Assembly: GCF_000280905.1 (NCBI RefSeq)
Contig: NZ_ALAP01000043.1
Location: 1 to 64,000, forward strand
DNA from: Streptomyces sp. AA1529
GTDB lineage: Bacteria > Actinomycetota > Actinomycetes > Streptomycetales > Streptomycetaceae
Direction of reading: 5' to 3'
Length of the DNA stretch: 64,000 nucleotides
Within the stretch, counting starts at the first letter, position 1; every line of letters starts with the position of its first letter. The translations under genes were made by a program, and so were the position numbers. The notes beneath the pieces are model-generated. The model saw nothing but the letters and a program-made list of their open reading frames with translations. It did no database searches and was not told the origin of the DNA. Shown here piece after piece: positions 12,089 to 20,177 of the stretch.

Positions 12089-12352
12089 ATGGGTATTCGG
12101 CAGCCCATGCAGAACAGATCAGTGACGTCTCTGGAGAGCCGGCCGTGGCTCCGTTCCCTCGACAAGTTCCTCGTCCGGGCCTGCCCCGTGCTGGCAGTCG
12201 TCGGAATCGTGCTGGGCATCGGCGGTGTGCTCACGGGAGAGCCCGTTCGCTACGTCGTCTCCCAGTTCGTGCTCGCGGTCGTCATGGTGTGCACCACGCT
12301 GACGGTACGTGCCCGGCTCCGCCGGAACGAGCTCCCGGACGAGCGCGGATAG
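12089..12352 (+). CDS. Small two-helix membrane protein
   Basis: The 87-residue protein has two predicted membrane helices (VRACPVLAVVGIVLGIGGVL and VVSQFVLAVVMVCTTLTV) and a basic tail (RARLRRNELPDERG). It matches no function I know; such small hydrophobic proteins are common in actinobacteria. ATG 12089 has GGAAACGG upstream; ATG 12107 is in frame and is an alternative. Its last third exists again as a broken copy at 14888-15022, so the gene marks one edge of a duplicated or inserted block. Confidence 0.65.
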   Translation: MGIRQPMQNRSVTSLESRPWLRSLDKFLVRACPVLAVVGIVLGIGGVLTGEPVRYVVSQFVLAVVMVCTTLTVRARLRRNELPDERG

Positions 12353-12365
12353 CGGCCGCTCCGCG
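12242..12365 (+). repeat. Direct repeat copy A (3' part of small membrane gene)
   Basis: These 124 bases match 14888-15022 in the same orientation with few mismatches. The repeat starts within the second membrane helix and runs 13 bases past the stop. This copy is intact. Confidence 0.85.
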
Positions 12366-12513
12366 GGGGAGCGGACGTGGCTGTCCCGCCGGTGGCCGAT
12401 GCCTGAGGTGTGGAGCAGCGGGCCGGACTGCCGGGTGACCGCGAGGCACCCGCTCCGAGCGCCTGTCGATCTTCGCTGCGTCGCCCCAGGGGACAGGGTC
12501 TCCACGGCGGTGC

Positions 12514-14007
12514 TCACGGCGCGGTCGCCCCCATGCTCTTGCTGCTCTCCCGCGCTGTGCTGTCGGCGGGTGTCGTCGGCGCCGGGAGGCGGGGCAGCAG
12601 CAGGCAGAGCGGGACAGCGGCTGCGGTGAGGGCCACGGACCACCAGAACGCGTGGTCGAAGCCGTTCGCCAGGGCGCCGGGAGTGCGGGCGTCGCCCAGG
12701 TTCTGCTGGAGGATGACGAGGAGGACGGCGACGCCCACTGCGCCGCCGATCTGCTGAGCGACGCGGGTGATCATGCTGGCGTCGGGGATCTCCTCGTGCT
12801 CCAGCCCGACGAAGGCAGCGCCCATGGGTGCGATCATGGCGGCGCCCAGGGCGATGCCGCGGATGAACAGCGCGGCCATGAGCAGGATTTCGCTGGTGCC
12901 GGCGGTCACGAAGGCGAACGGCACGGTGGATACGGCCACGAGGACGAAGGCCACGAAGGCCACCGCGCGGGGGCCGACCCGGTCCATGTACCTGCCGGCC
13001 AGACCGCGGGCCAGGAGGGCGCCGACTCCCTGGGGGATGAGCAGCAGTCCGGCATCGAGTGGGGTCGCGCCGCGGACCTGCTGGAAGTACAGGGGCAGCA
13101 GCATCATCGACCCGAACAGCGAGATCCCGCCGAGGAACAGCAGCGTGGACGACGAGGCCACCGAGCGGTGCCGGAACATCCGCACGTCGACCAGCGGGCT
13201 GGACGCTCGGGTGAGCGCCCGGAAGGTGAAGCCCGAGATCAGAGCGAGGCCGGCGATCAGTGGAGCGATGACCTGGGCACTGGCGGAGCCCGTGCTGCCG
13301 TCGACTTGGGAGAGGCCGTAGAGCAGGGCCGCGGATCCCGGGCAGAGCAGGACCAGGCCCACTGCGTCCAGGCGGACGCGGGGCTGGTCGGGTGTGGGCC
13401 GGTCGTCGGGCAGGTTGCGCCGGGTGAGCCACATGCCGATCAGGCAGCAGGGGATGTTGATGATGAACAGCCAGCGCCAGTCGGCCAGGTGGAGAACGAG
13501 GCCGCCGAGGACGGGGCCGAGGATCGGTCCGAGCGCGGTGGGCACGGTGATGACGGCCATGACCTTGCCGATGTTGCGGCCCTTGGCAGCCTGCATGAGC
13601 AGGGTGTACAGCAGCGGCATCAGGATGCCGCCGGAGAGGCCCTGCACGGTCCGGAAGGCGATGAGGCTGCCGGCGTTCCAGGCCAGGGCGCTCAGGATCG
13701 AGCCGGCCAGGAATCCGCCCAGGGCGATGCCCCACAGACGCCGACCGCCGAGCCGGGACTGGGCCCATCCGGCGAGCGGGATCGTGATGAAGACCGCCAG
13801 CAGGTAGCCCGTGCTGACCCATTGGACGGTCGACAGCGGAGCGTCGAGTTCTTCGGCCAGGTCGTTCAGGGCGACGCTGATGATCGTGGTGTCGAACACG
13901 ACGCCGAGAGCGCCGACGATCAGGGTGATCGCCATGCGCAACACGGCGGGGTCCACACGGCCGGGATCGGTGGAGACGGGCCCGTTGTCGCGGGAAGTGC
14001 GCACCAT
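12514..14007 (-). CDS. DHA2-type MFS multidrug exporter
   Basis: The protein of about 497 residues belongs to the EmrB/QacA drug:proton antiporters with 14 predicted membrane helices. Family marks are GALGVVFDTTIISVALNDL in helix 1, WVSTGYLLAVFITIPLAGW, the motif-A-like RLGGRRLW, and GPILGPVLGGLV (motif C of exporters). ATG 14007 is preferred over GTG 14013 because TTAAGG sits at the right distance. It is divergent from a TetR gene with an 92-base shared promoter region, so repression by that TetR with relief by a substrate is the likely control. Confidence 0.9.
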   Translation of the reverse strand: MVRTSRDNGPVSTDPGRVDPAVLRMAITLIVGALGVVFDTTIISVALNDLAEELDAPLSTVQWVSTGYLLAVFITIPLAGWAQSRLGGRRLWGIALGGFLAGSILSALAWNAGSLIAFRTVQGLSGGILMPLLYTLLMQAAKGRNIGKVMAVITVPTALGPILGPVLGGLVLHLADWRWLFIINIPCCLIGMWLTRRNLPDDRPTPDQPRVRLDAVGLVLLCPGSAALLYGLSQVDGSTGSASAQVIAPLIAGLALISGFTFRALTRASSPLVDVRMFRHRSVASSSTLLFLGGISLFGSMMLLPLYFQQVRGATPLDAGLLLIPQGVGALLARGLAGRYMDRVGPRAVAFVAFVLVAVSTVPFAFVTAGTSEILLMAALFIRGIALGAAMIAPMGAAFVGLEHEEIPDASMITRVAQQIGGAVGVAVLLVILQQNLGDARTPGALANGFDHAFWWSVALTAAAVPLCLLLPRLPAPTTPADSTARESSKSMGATAP

Positions 14008-14064
14008 CGACACCTTAAGATAGAGAATCCTTCCTTACTCTGCTCACGGTAAGCCGGTACCCTA

Positions 14065-14082
14065 AGAAAGGCAAGTCTTTCT
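14065..14082. promoter_or_regulatory. Candidate TetR operator
   Basis: The inverted repeat AGAAAG-N6-CTTTCT lies in the unusually AT-rich 92-base gap between the divergent MFS exporter and TetR genes. Position and symmetry fit a TetR-family binding site. Confidence 0.5.
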
Positions 14083-14099
14083 ACGATGGAGAGGTGGGC

Positions 14100-14669
14100 A
14101 TGGCTCAGCGACGCCGCGGGGCGGAACTGGAAAAGGCACTCCTCGATGCAGCCTGGGACGAACTCACCGACAACGGCTACGCCAGATTCACCATGGACGG
14201 CGTCGTCAAGCGCGCGGGCACCAGCCCGCCCGTGCTCTACCGCCGCTGGTCCGACCGCGACGAACTCGTCCGGGCCACCATCGTCCACGTGCTCGAGGAA
14301 TCCCGCCCCACCCTTCCCGACACCGGAAGCCTGCGGGAGGACCTCCTCACCCTCATGCGGGAAATCGCCACCGCCCACGTACAGCTGATCACAGTGATGT
14401 ACGCGCACCTGGCCAGCTACTACCGGGAAACCGGACGCAGCCCCGATGACCTGTTCGACCCCGTCACGACAGGCCGCACGGCAGCACTCGACACGCTCTT
14501 CGAGCGCGCCGTCGCCCGCGGCGAGATCACTTCAGAAGTCCTCACCGAGCGCATCAAGACCCTCCCCTTCGTCCTGCTGCGCCACGAGATCCTGTCGACG
14601 TTCGCGCCGGTGCCCGATCACGTCCTGGAAGAGATCGTCGACACGATCTTCCTCCCCCTGGTGCGCTGA
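14100..14669 (+). CDS. TetR-family regulator of the adjacent exporter
   Basis: The 189-residue protein has an N-terminal helix-turn-helix (residues about 10-55: ALLDAAWDELTDNGYARFTM, then VKRAGTSPPVLYRRWSDRDEL) and a C-terminal ligand domain. ATG 14100 has GGAGAGG upstream; the in-frame GTG 14094 overlaps that ribosome site and is less likely. It is divergent from the DHA2 exporter. The C-terminal domain resembles those of drug-responsive regulators only in general size. It is followed by IS debris. Confidence 0.87.
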   Translation: MAQRRRGAELEKALLDAAWDELTDNGYARFTMDGVVKRAGTSPPVLYRRWSDRDELVRATIVHVLEESRPTLPDTGSLREDLLTLMREIATAHVQLITVMYAHLASYYRETGRSPDDLFDPVTTGRTAALDTLFERAVARGEITSEVLTERIKTLPFVLLRHEILSTFAPVPDHVLEEIVDTIFLPLVR

Positions 14670-14716
14670 CCGGCCCACCACGGCTCAGACCCGATGCCGC
14701 GCGGCACCAGCGTCAT

Positions 14717-14887
14717 GAGAGGGCACGTCGGGCGATCAAGCAGACCGCGGTCGAGCTCGGTGTCCATCCCGTCACGTTGTCGAAGCGGTTGCGGCAGGAC
14801 GACATGGACAACGGGCGGCGACCGGGGACTCCGTCGAGCTACGGGCTGCCCGGGCCAGGCAGGCCGCGGCGACCAGACCCGGGAGGA
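14717..14887 (+). pseudogene. IS3-type transposase OrfA remnant
   Basis: Translation from 14717 gives ERARRAIKQTAVELGVHP, then VTLSKRLRQDDMDNGRRPG. This is the helix-turn-helix and linker of IS3-family OrfA proteins. It has no start, and after about residue 50 the frame is lost: the expected AELRAAR-type coiled coil continues in another frame near 14836. It is joined directly to the partial gene copy that starts at 14888. Confidence 0.7.
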
Positions 14888-15022
14888 CCCGTTCGCTATG
14901 TCGTCTCCCGGTTCGTGCTCGCGGTCGTCATGCGGTCGTCATGGTGTGCACCACGCTCACCGCGCGTGCCCGGCTCCGCCGGAACGAGCTGCCGGACGAA
15001 CGCGGACAGCGGCCGCTCCGCG
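14888..15022 (+). pseudogene. Broken partial copy of the small membrane gene (repeat copy B)
   Basis: Same sequence as 12242-12365 with point changes. It carries an 11-base tandem duplication (CGGTCGTCATG twice, near 14921-14942) that shifts the frame inside the membrane helix, and the stop codon TAG is changed to CAG. It has no 5' half. It lies just after an IS3 remnant. Confidence 0.82.
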
Positions 15023-15202
15023 CGGCCTGGGCTTCCGGAGATGCGGCCGTACCGGGAGAGACCCCGGCCAGGCCCCCGTGCAGTACGCTGACCGCGATTC
15101 GCGCGGACATCCGGCACAGCTGTCGTCCGGCACACCGGTGCCTCCGCGGGTCGCACACCACGTCTCCGTGCGCCGGGAGTCCGGCCCCACCGGGAGGATT
15201 TC

Positions 15203-15655
15203 ATGCCGGGACCGTCCGACTCCCCGACACCTCCCGGGTCCGGAGGCGTGCTCGACGGGCGGGGCTGGTACACCGCCAACGAAGTCCTGGCGTTCCTCCT
15301 CGAACTCGCCGCCCTGGCGTGCCTGAGCTGGTGGGGTTTCACCGTCGGCGGCCCTGCGGTCCTTCGAGTTCTGCTGGGGATCGGCGCACCCCTGATGGCG
15401 GCTGTGCTGTGGGCCTTGTTCGCCGCGCCGAGGGCACGACTGCGTCCGCGGCTGCCCGCCGTGCTCGCGGTGAAGGCGCTGGTGCTCGGGGGCGGAGCAG
15501 CCGCCCTGTACGGAGTGGGGCATCCGGTCGCGGCGGTGGCCATGGCGGTCGTCGTCGTGGTCAACACCGCGGTGGCGGAGGTGTTCCGGCGCAGGCCGGA
15601 GGCCGCGCCCACCGGGAGAGTGGTCGCGGTTGCCCCACCGGCGGCCGATGGCTGA
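15203..15655 (+). CDS. YrdB-like (DUF2568) membrane protein
   Basis: The 150-residue protein contains NEVLAFLLELAALACLSWWG and GIGAPLMAAVLWALFAAPRA, the signature of the YrdB/DUF2568 family, and about four membrane helices. Function in the family is unknown. Start ATG 15203 has GGGAGGATTTC upstream. The N-terminal 20 residues are Pro/Gly/Ser-rich and probably cytosolic and disordered. Confidence 0.75.
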   Translation: MPGPSDSPTPPGSGGVLDGRGWYTANEVLAFLLELAALACLSWWGFTVGGPAVLRVLLGIGAPLMAAVLWALFAAPRARLRPRLPAVLAVKALVLGGGAAALYGVGHPVAAVAMAVVVVVNTAVAEVFRRRPEAAPTGRVVAVAPPAADG

Positions 15656-15872
15656 GCCGTGAGCCGGGCCGGACCGGCATGCGCACTCGCGGGGATCCGG
15701 TGCCGCGCGGCCCGGCCCGAACAGCCCCCGTGCCCCCCGCCGGTTCGGGCAGGCGCCGTACCTTCGCGACGGGCGGGCCCGGAGCCGGTGACTGCGTCGG
15801 CTGCCGTCGGCGGGAGGCCGGCGTCCGGCAGGCGAGCGCGCCGCAGCCGCCCGGATCACGGCGGTGCGGGCG

Positions 15873-16583
15873 TCACGAACCCACCACCGCGGTCGGCCCG
15901 CTGCCATCCCTGCTGCTGTCTTTGCCGTCGTCCGCCCTGCCGTCGTCTCTGCCTCCGCGTGCGGCCACGGCCCCCAACAGCACGCCGGTCAGCACGCCGA
16001 TGCCGTGGTTGTTCTCCAGCAGGCACAGCACCGCACCCGCAGTCGGCACGAGCACCGACAGATACCGCAGCGGCCGTTGCCGGCCGTCGAGCACGCAGGC
16101 CGCCGCGAGCGCGCCGACCAGGCCGCAGATGCCCACCGAGTCACCCGCGCCGTGCACGCTCCAGCCCGCCATGCTCACCACATGGGCCGCGATGCCGGAC
16201 AGCAGGAAGACCACCAGCGTCCGCACGGTTCCCAGGCTGCGCTCGGCCGCCGGTGCGACGACCGCGAGCGCTGCCAGGTTGAGGGCCAGTTGCGGCCAAC
16301 CCGATGTCTGCACCAGCAGCGTGGTCGCCGCCCGCCACCACGGCCCATGAGGAGCGCGCTCCAGGTGCGGTATGACATCCGGGGCGACGCTCTGCACCAC
16401 GGCCACCGCCACCATCACGCCCGTCAGCACGGCGGCGGCCCGGGGCATCGGCCGTCGCCACAGGTCCGAGAGCAGCCGGCCGGGACCGGCCTGCCGGCCC
16501 TCCGGCCGGGCCGTGATCAAGCGCGTCCCGGGTACGACCACGGCGGCCGCGCAGCCGTACAGGGCGAGCGTGTGCGTGTTCAT
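15873..16583 (-). CDS. Rhomboid-like intramembrane serine protease or pseudoprotease
   Basis: The 236-residue protein has about six membrane helices. The rhomboid landmarks seem to be present: WWRAATTLLVQ and NLAALAVV (oxyanion Asn region), HGAGDSVGICGLVGAL with a G-x-S nucleophile, and NNHGIGVLTGVLLG with a candidate catalytic His. The spacing fits rhomboids, but the serine loop is GDSVG instead of the usual GASG, so activity is uncertain. Start ATG 16583. It is convergent with the YrdB-like gene. Confidence 0.7.
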   Translation of the reverse strand: MNTHTLALYGCAAAVVVPGTRLITARPEGRQAGPGRLLSDLWRRPMPRAAAVLTGVMVAVAVVQSVAPDVIPHLERAPHGPWWRAATTLLVQTSGWPQLALNLAALAVVAPAAERSLGTVRTLVVFLLSGIAAHVVSMAGWSVHGAGDSVGICGLVGALAAACVLDGRQRPLRYLSVLVPTAGAVLCLLENNHGIGVLTGVLLGAVAARGGRDDGRADDGKDSSRDGSGPTAVVGS

Positions 16584-16745
16584 GAGTCAAGCGTGCCGTG
16601 CGCACCGAACCGGCGACAGTGGCCACCGTGCTGGAACAGCAGTGACATATGCCCCGTCCGGTCCGGCGCAGAACGACCCCGCGAAGGTGACCACCCGGGT
16701 CGCCCGCAGCGCCACGCCCCGGACCGGTCCGCCGGCCGGAGGCCG

Positions 16746-17138
16746 TCACGCCTGATGGTCGAAGAGCGGTCCGAACTCGTCGGGCAACTGCGCGCGGACG
16801 TGCCGGATCTGACCGGCGGACACCGCCTGCGGCAGCGTGGAGAGCACGGCCGCGGCATGCTGCTTCGCCGTGTCCGGCCGCGTCCGGGACCGGTCCGCGA
16901 CACGCCGGTGGAACTCGTCGAGGCCGAACACCTCCCCGCTCGTGTCCGCGTCGGCGCCGCTGCCGCGGAGGGGAAGGTCCAGGGGAGTGGGCAGCTGGTC
17001 GGCCAGGTCCTGGGCCTCGTCGGCCCCGATCCGCTGGGCCAGCACGGTCAGTACGGCCTCGGTGGCCTCCCTGGCCTCGTTCTGGTCCGTGTAGCCGCCG
17101 CGGTCGCGCACCTGGGCCAGGAACTCGTCGTCACGCAT
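16746..17138 (-). CDS. DUF2267 family protein
   Basis: The 130-residue soluble protein begins MRDDEFLAQVRDRGGYTDQNEA and contains AVLTVLAQRIGADEAQDLADQLP, typical of DUF2267. Members are small helical proteins of unknown role, often near stress genes. ATG 17138 is chosen because GGAGGAG lies nine bases upstream; the frame is open to 17351 but that extension is basic and low-complexity. Confidence 0.82.
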   Translation of the reverse strand: MRDDEFLAQVRDRGGYTDQNEAREATEAVLTVLAQRIGADEAQDLADQLPTPLDLPLRGSGADADTSGEVFGLDEFHRRVADRSRTRPDTAKQHAAAVLSTLPQAVSAGQIRHVRAQLPDEFGPLFDHQA

Positions 17139-17328
17139 CTGGGGGGCTCCTCCGCTCGCTCGTCGTCCGCTGTCGAGCGCTCCGGTTTCCCAGCGGGACG
17201 GAGCCCATGCATCATGATCGCCGATGTCCTGCTTCCGGCTTCCGCCGGGCGCGGCGAACGGGGGAGAGCGGCGGCGGACCGGCGAGGTGGGATGCGCTCC
17301 CGCGCCGCCGGGACGCAGTATCCGGCGT

Positions 17329-17502
17329 ATGGACGAGGACGAGCACTTCAAGCCAGGCCAGCAGGTCCCGGTGAGCGGGATCTACGCCTGCGACTGCGGT
17401 CAGGGACACCATTGGAGCACCGACGTGGCCGGGCACACCTTCCCGCCGCTGCCGTGTGCGGGCAGTACCTGGCGGCTGCAGACCAGAGCACACGAGCAGT
17501 AG
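17329..17502 (+). CDS. Small zinc-ribbon-like protein
   Basis: The 57-residue protein reads MDEDEHFKPGQQVPVSGIY, then ACDCGQGHHW and FPPLPCAGSTW. The Cys-x-Cys pair, two His residues and a later Cys suggest one metal site, and the PGQQVPVSGIY segment recurs in small actinobacterial proteins of unknown role. It ends 14 bases from the convergent SRPBCC gene. Confidence 0.6.
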   Translation: MDEDEHFKPGQQVPVSGIYACDCGQGHHWSTDVAGHTFPPLPCAGSTWRLQTRAHEQ

Positions 17503-17515
17503 GCCGCGGCCCTCT

Positions 17516-17995
17516 TCAGCCGTGCCGCCCGACGTCCTCCACGTATGACGCCAGGTTGGCCAGCGAGGAGGCGAGTCCGGCCTCGTGCGCCGCGGGGTCG
17601 ACACCCGGCGGTACGCCGGTCGCGGTGACGGTGACCTCCGTGCGGTCCGCACCGGCGGCGGCCAGCTGCCAGGTCATGGTCATCGTCCCCGCGTACGCCG
17701 GATCGTCGGCCTCGAAGACCGCCCGCTGCACCACGCGCACCGGCGGCACCAGCTCCGCGAACCCGACATCGACGACATCCTCCGTTGCCGACGTCTTGCC
17801 CCGGCCGGCAGCCGGATCCAGGTAGGTGAGGGTCATCCGGAACCCGCCGCCGGGCCGCGGGTCCCACCGGTCGATCCGCCCGCGCATGCCGCCGGGGGGA
17901 AGCCACGCCTCCAGAGCCTCCCGGTCGAGGAGCGCTCCGTAGACGGTCGCCCGCGGTGCGGCGATCTCCCTGTCGGCACGGTCCGTCCTGCCCAT
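17516..17995 (-). CDS. SRPBCC (AHSA1-like) domain protein
   Basis: The 159-residue single-domain protein has the START/AHSA1 fold pattern: REIAAPRATVYGALLDREALEAWLPP at the front, GGGFRMTLTYLD in the middle, and a C-terminal helix (LASSLANLASYVEDVG). Such proteins bind hydrophobic ligands or act as co-chaperone-like modules; the ligand is unknown. The start codon is only about 15-25 bases from the left end of the IS5-type element, so its native promoter was probably displaced. Confidence 0.83.
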   Translation of the reverse strand: MGRTDRADREIAAPRATVYGALLDREALEAWLPPGGMRGRIDRWDPRPGGGFRMTLTYLDPAAGRGKTSATEDVVDVGFAELVPPVRVVQRAVFEADDPAYAGTMTMTWQLAAAGADRTEVTVTATGVPPGVDPAAHEAGLASSLANLASYVEDVGRHG

Positions 17996-18014
17996 GGCCC
18001 GAGTCTAATGCCTG

Positions 18015-18922
18015 TTGCGAAAGCAGATCCCGAGCTGTGATGATCATGGTTTGGCGCGAGGAGACCCGACGGACTGGCAGCCGGCTCGACCGGAGCCGCT
18101 ACTGCTGGCGGGGAAGCAGCCGGGGCGGTCATGGACGTGGACGCGGCGACAGTTGAACGACGGCAGACGTCGGCGGACCCGGGCGGGCACGCCCTGGCGG
18201 GACGTCCCCGACCGGTAAGGCCCCTGGGAGCGGATCACGACCTGTTCCGCCGCTGGCGGCGCGACGGCACATGGCAGCGGATCCTGGAACAGCCGCAGGT
18301 CCAAGCCGATGCGCAGGGGCTGATCACCCGGGCCGTGAGCGTGGACTGGACCGCCTGCCGTGCCCACCGGCATGCTGCCGGCGCGCAGGAAAAGGGCGTC
18401 TGGCGAGCCCCCGGCGGGGTCGGCGACACCGAGCCGGACGATCACGGGCTCGGATGTTCCGGCGGTGGCCTGACGACGAAGATCCACCTCGTGGTCGAGC
18501 AAGGGCGGACGCTGCTGTCCCTGTTGCCCACTGCGGGCCACCGTCACGACAGCCCGCAGTTCCAGCCCCTCCTCGAACGCATTCGCGTACCTCGCGCTGG
18601 TCCCGGACGCCTGCGACACGATGCCGGACAGGCCCGTGCCGACAAAGCCTGCGGATCCCGCGCGAACCGGTCCTGCCCGCGCAGACGCAGAATCGGATGC
18701 ACCACCCCGGAAAAGGCAGACCGAGTACGCGACTGCAAGAAGCTCGGCTCCCGAGGCGGACGCGCAACGGTCTTCGACAAGGACGACCACAAGGAACGGC
18801 ACACGGTGGAGTGCGGGATCAGCCGGCTGAAACGGAACCGCGCTGTGGCCACGAGATACGACAAACTCGCCGTCCGACACCAGGCGACCGTGCTGGTCGC
18901 AACCCTCGAAGAGTGGCTGTGA
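18015..18922 (+). pseudogene. IS5-family transposase, nonsense plus frameshift
   Basis: The N-terminal part (RQLNDGRRRRTRAGTPWRDVPDR) is read in one frame and stops at TAA 18216-18218, where family members continue YGPW. The rest (DLFRRWRRDGTWQRILEQ, AVSVDWTACRAHRHAAG with the first catalytic Asp, GGLTTKIHLV, RADKACGSRANR with the second Asp, and VECGISRLKRNRAVATRYDK with the final Glu) is in another frame, open from 18131. The catalytic residues survive, so decay is recent. Some IS5 relatives use programmed frameshifting, but the stop at a normally conserved Tyr argues for inactivation. Confidence 0.78.
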
Positions 18923-18934
18923 CCAGCGCTTTCG
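18018..18934 (+). mobile_element. Degenerate IS5-type insertion sequence
   Basis: The element is bounded by short inverted sequences CGAAAGC (18018-18024) and GCTTTCG (18928-18934) and contains one transposase reading region. The end positions are approximate because I could not align them to a reference. It separates the SRPBCC gene from a beheaded nitroreductase. Confidence 0.55.
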
Positions 18935-18946
18935 GGGCCGGCTCCA

Positions 18947-19168
18947 GGCGTGGAATGTGGTGGTTTCCTTCATGGCCGCCCGACCGGCCGCGACCCGGTT
19001 TACCGGCGCGTTCTCGTCGGCGTAGCCGAAGGAGATACCCACGAGCAGCTTCCCTTCGCCCACTCCGAGTTGGCCGCGGACGGTGTCGGCGTAGAAGCTG
19101 AGCAGGCCCTGCGGGCAACTGGCCACCCCGTAGCCGGCCATGGCCAGCAGCAGCGATCCTCCTGGAAA
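18947..19168 (-). pseudogene. Nitroreductase C-terminal fragment
   Basis: Minus-strand translation gives GGSLLLAMAGYGVASCPQG, LLSFYADTVRGQLGV, LLVGISFGYADENAPVN and ETTTFH. This is the C-terminal third of an FMN-dependent nitroreductase. The N-terminal two thirds are missing: the reading stops matching at an IS end near 19194. The C-terminus runs into the IS5-type element. It is therefore cut on both sides. Confidence 0.8.
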
Positions 19169-19187
19169 ACGCGCCGCCGACCACGAT

Positions 19188-19490
19188 CTGACAGGCACTG
19201 AACCTTTTCCAACCTGGATCATGGGCAGTCCAATAGGACCCGTTTGCGCGCGCTGTCGGTCGATTGGCAGCTGCTGGAGGCGCCTGAGCGCTGGCTGGCA
19301 GGACCTGCTCGCCCTCGGTTGCCTGCGCAATGGTTGCTCCCACGCGCAGTTCGCGGCCGGGTTCGGCACCGGCACCATTGCCTACGGTTGTCTCACCGAG
19401 GCGTCGGGCTCCCGGCCGCTTTCGCCCCCACGCTCACCGAAGCGGTCAGGACGGCGGGGCATGCGTTCTGCTGGACGGCGCTGCGTAGCC
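19188..19490 (+). pseudogene. Transposase N-terminal remnant 1 (same family as 21191-21958)
   Basis: After an IS-like end (CTGACAGGCA at 19188, then CACTGAACCTTTTCCAACCT), the plus strand encodes in broken frames RRLSAGWQDLLALGCLRNGC, then HAQFAAGFGTGT, and in another frame APTLTEAVRTAG. This matches the N-terminal region of the DDE transposase whose longer copy lies at 21191. The start codon and everything past the first catalytic Asp are lost. Confidence 0.7.
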
Positions 19491-19520
19491 TGCGCCGGGG
19501 CGGGCACACCGCCGCAGAGT

Positions 19521-20177
19521 TCATGCCTTTCTGCGGGTGATCGCCTGTGTCATGGCAACTGCGGCCGCCAAGAAGCCCGCGGTGATGGCGAGCAGGGCCC
19601 CCGTGGGCGCCAGGGCGTCCGCCGAGTCCGATGCGTTCTGCAGGTGGGTGAGCAGGATGTTGACCGGGGAAACGCCCTTGCCCAGCAGCACGGCCAGCAG
19701 GAGCGCCAAGGCGAGGACGAGCGCGTGGCCCTGGCGTCGGAACACCAGCCGCGAGCAGACCAGTCCGATGGCCATGCCGGTGAAGGCGCAGGTGAGTTGG
19801 GCCGCGGTCCCCAGCGCCAGATCCGCGAGGCCGGGGGTGTGGGTTCCGAACAGCAGCGGCAGCACCAGGCCGGCAGCCGTCAGCAGCAGGCACCACAGGG
19901 CGGCCGTCCCGGCCGTCGCGAGCAGGACGCGTAGAGGGCTGCCGGCACTGACGACGACGATCGAGCGGTGCGCCGGGTCCTCGAGACCGGTCAGTGTCAT
20001 GGTCAGCCAGACCGAGCACGGCAGCATGGCCCCGGCCACCGAAGCGTAGGTCGCGGTGAGTGGGCCGGTGTCGCTGCTGGTCAGCACGGCCATCAGGCCG
20101 AGGAACAGCAGCAGCGGCGCGAGGTAGCGCTGGGAGAGCAGCAGCACCGTGGACATGTAGCGGACCAGGGCGATCAT
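19521..20177 (-). CDS. ABC transporter permease
   Basis: The 218-residue integral membrane protein has six predicted helices (for example YLAPLLLFLGLMAVL and GLVLPLLFG). It resembles ABC-2-type permeases of small bacterial exporters but carries no motif naming a substrate. ATG 20177 overlaps the stop of the ATPase gene as ATGA, so translation is coupled. It is the second gene of a two-gene unit enclosed by transposase remnants. Confidence 0.75.
   Translation of the reverse strand: MIALVRYMSTVLLLSQRYLAPLLLFLGLMAVLTSSDTGPLTATYASVAGAMLPCSVWLTMTLTGLEDPAHRSIVVVSAGSPLRVLLATAGTAALWCLLLTAAGLVLPLLFGTHTPGLADLALGTAAQLTCAFTGMAIGLVCSRLVFRRQGHALVLALALLLAVLLGKGVSPVNILLTHLQNASDSADALAPTGALLAITAGFLAAAVAMTQAITRRKA

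Noticed and set aside
12652..14052. 466-codon plus-strand frame antisense to the MFS exporter
   Set aside because: Gln/Gly/Asp-rich shadow; the exporter is well supported on the other strand.
18015..18922. Programmed frameshifting in the IS5-type transposase
   Set aside because: The stop is at a normally conserved Tyr and a second shift is also needed, so simple inactivation is more likely.
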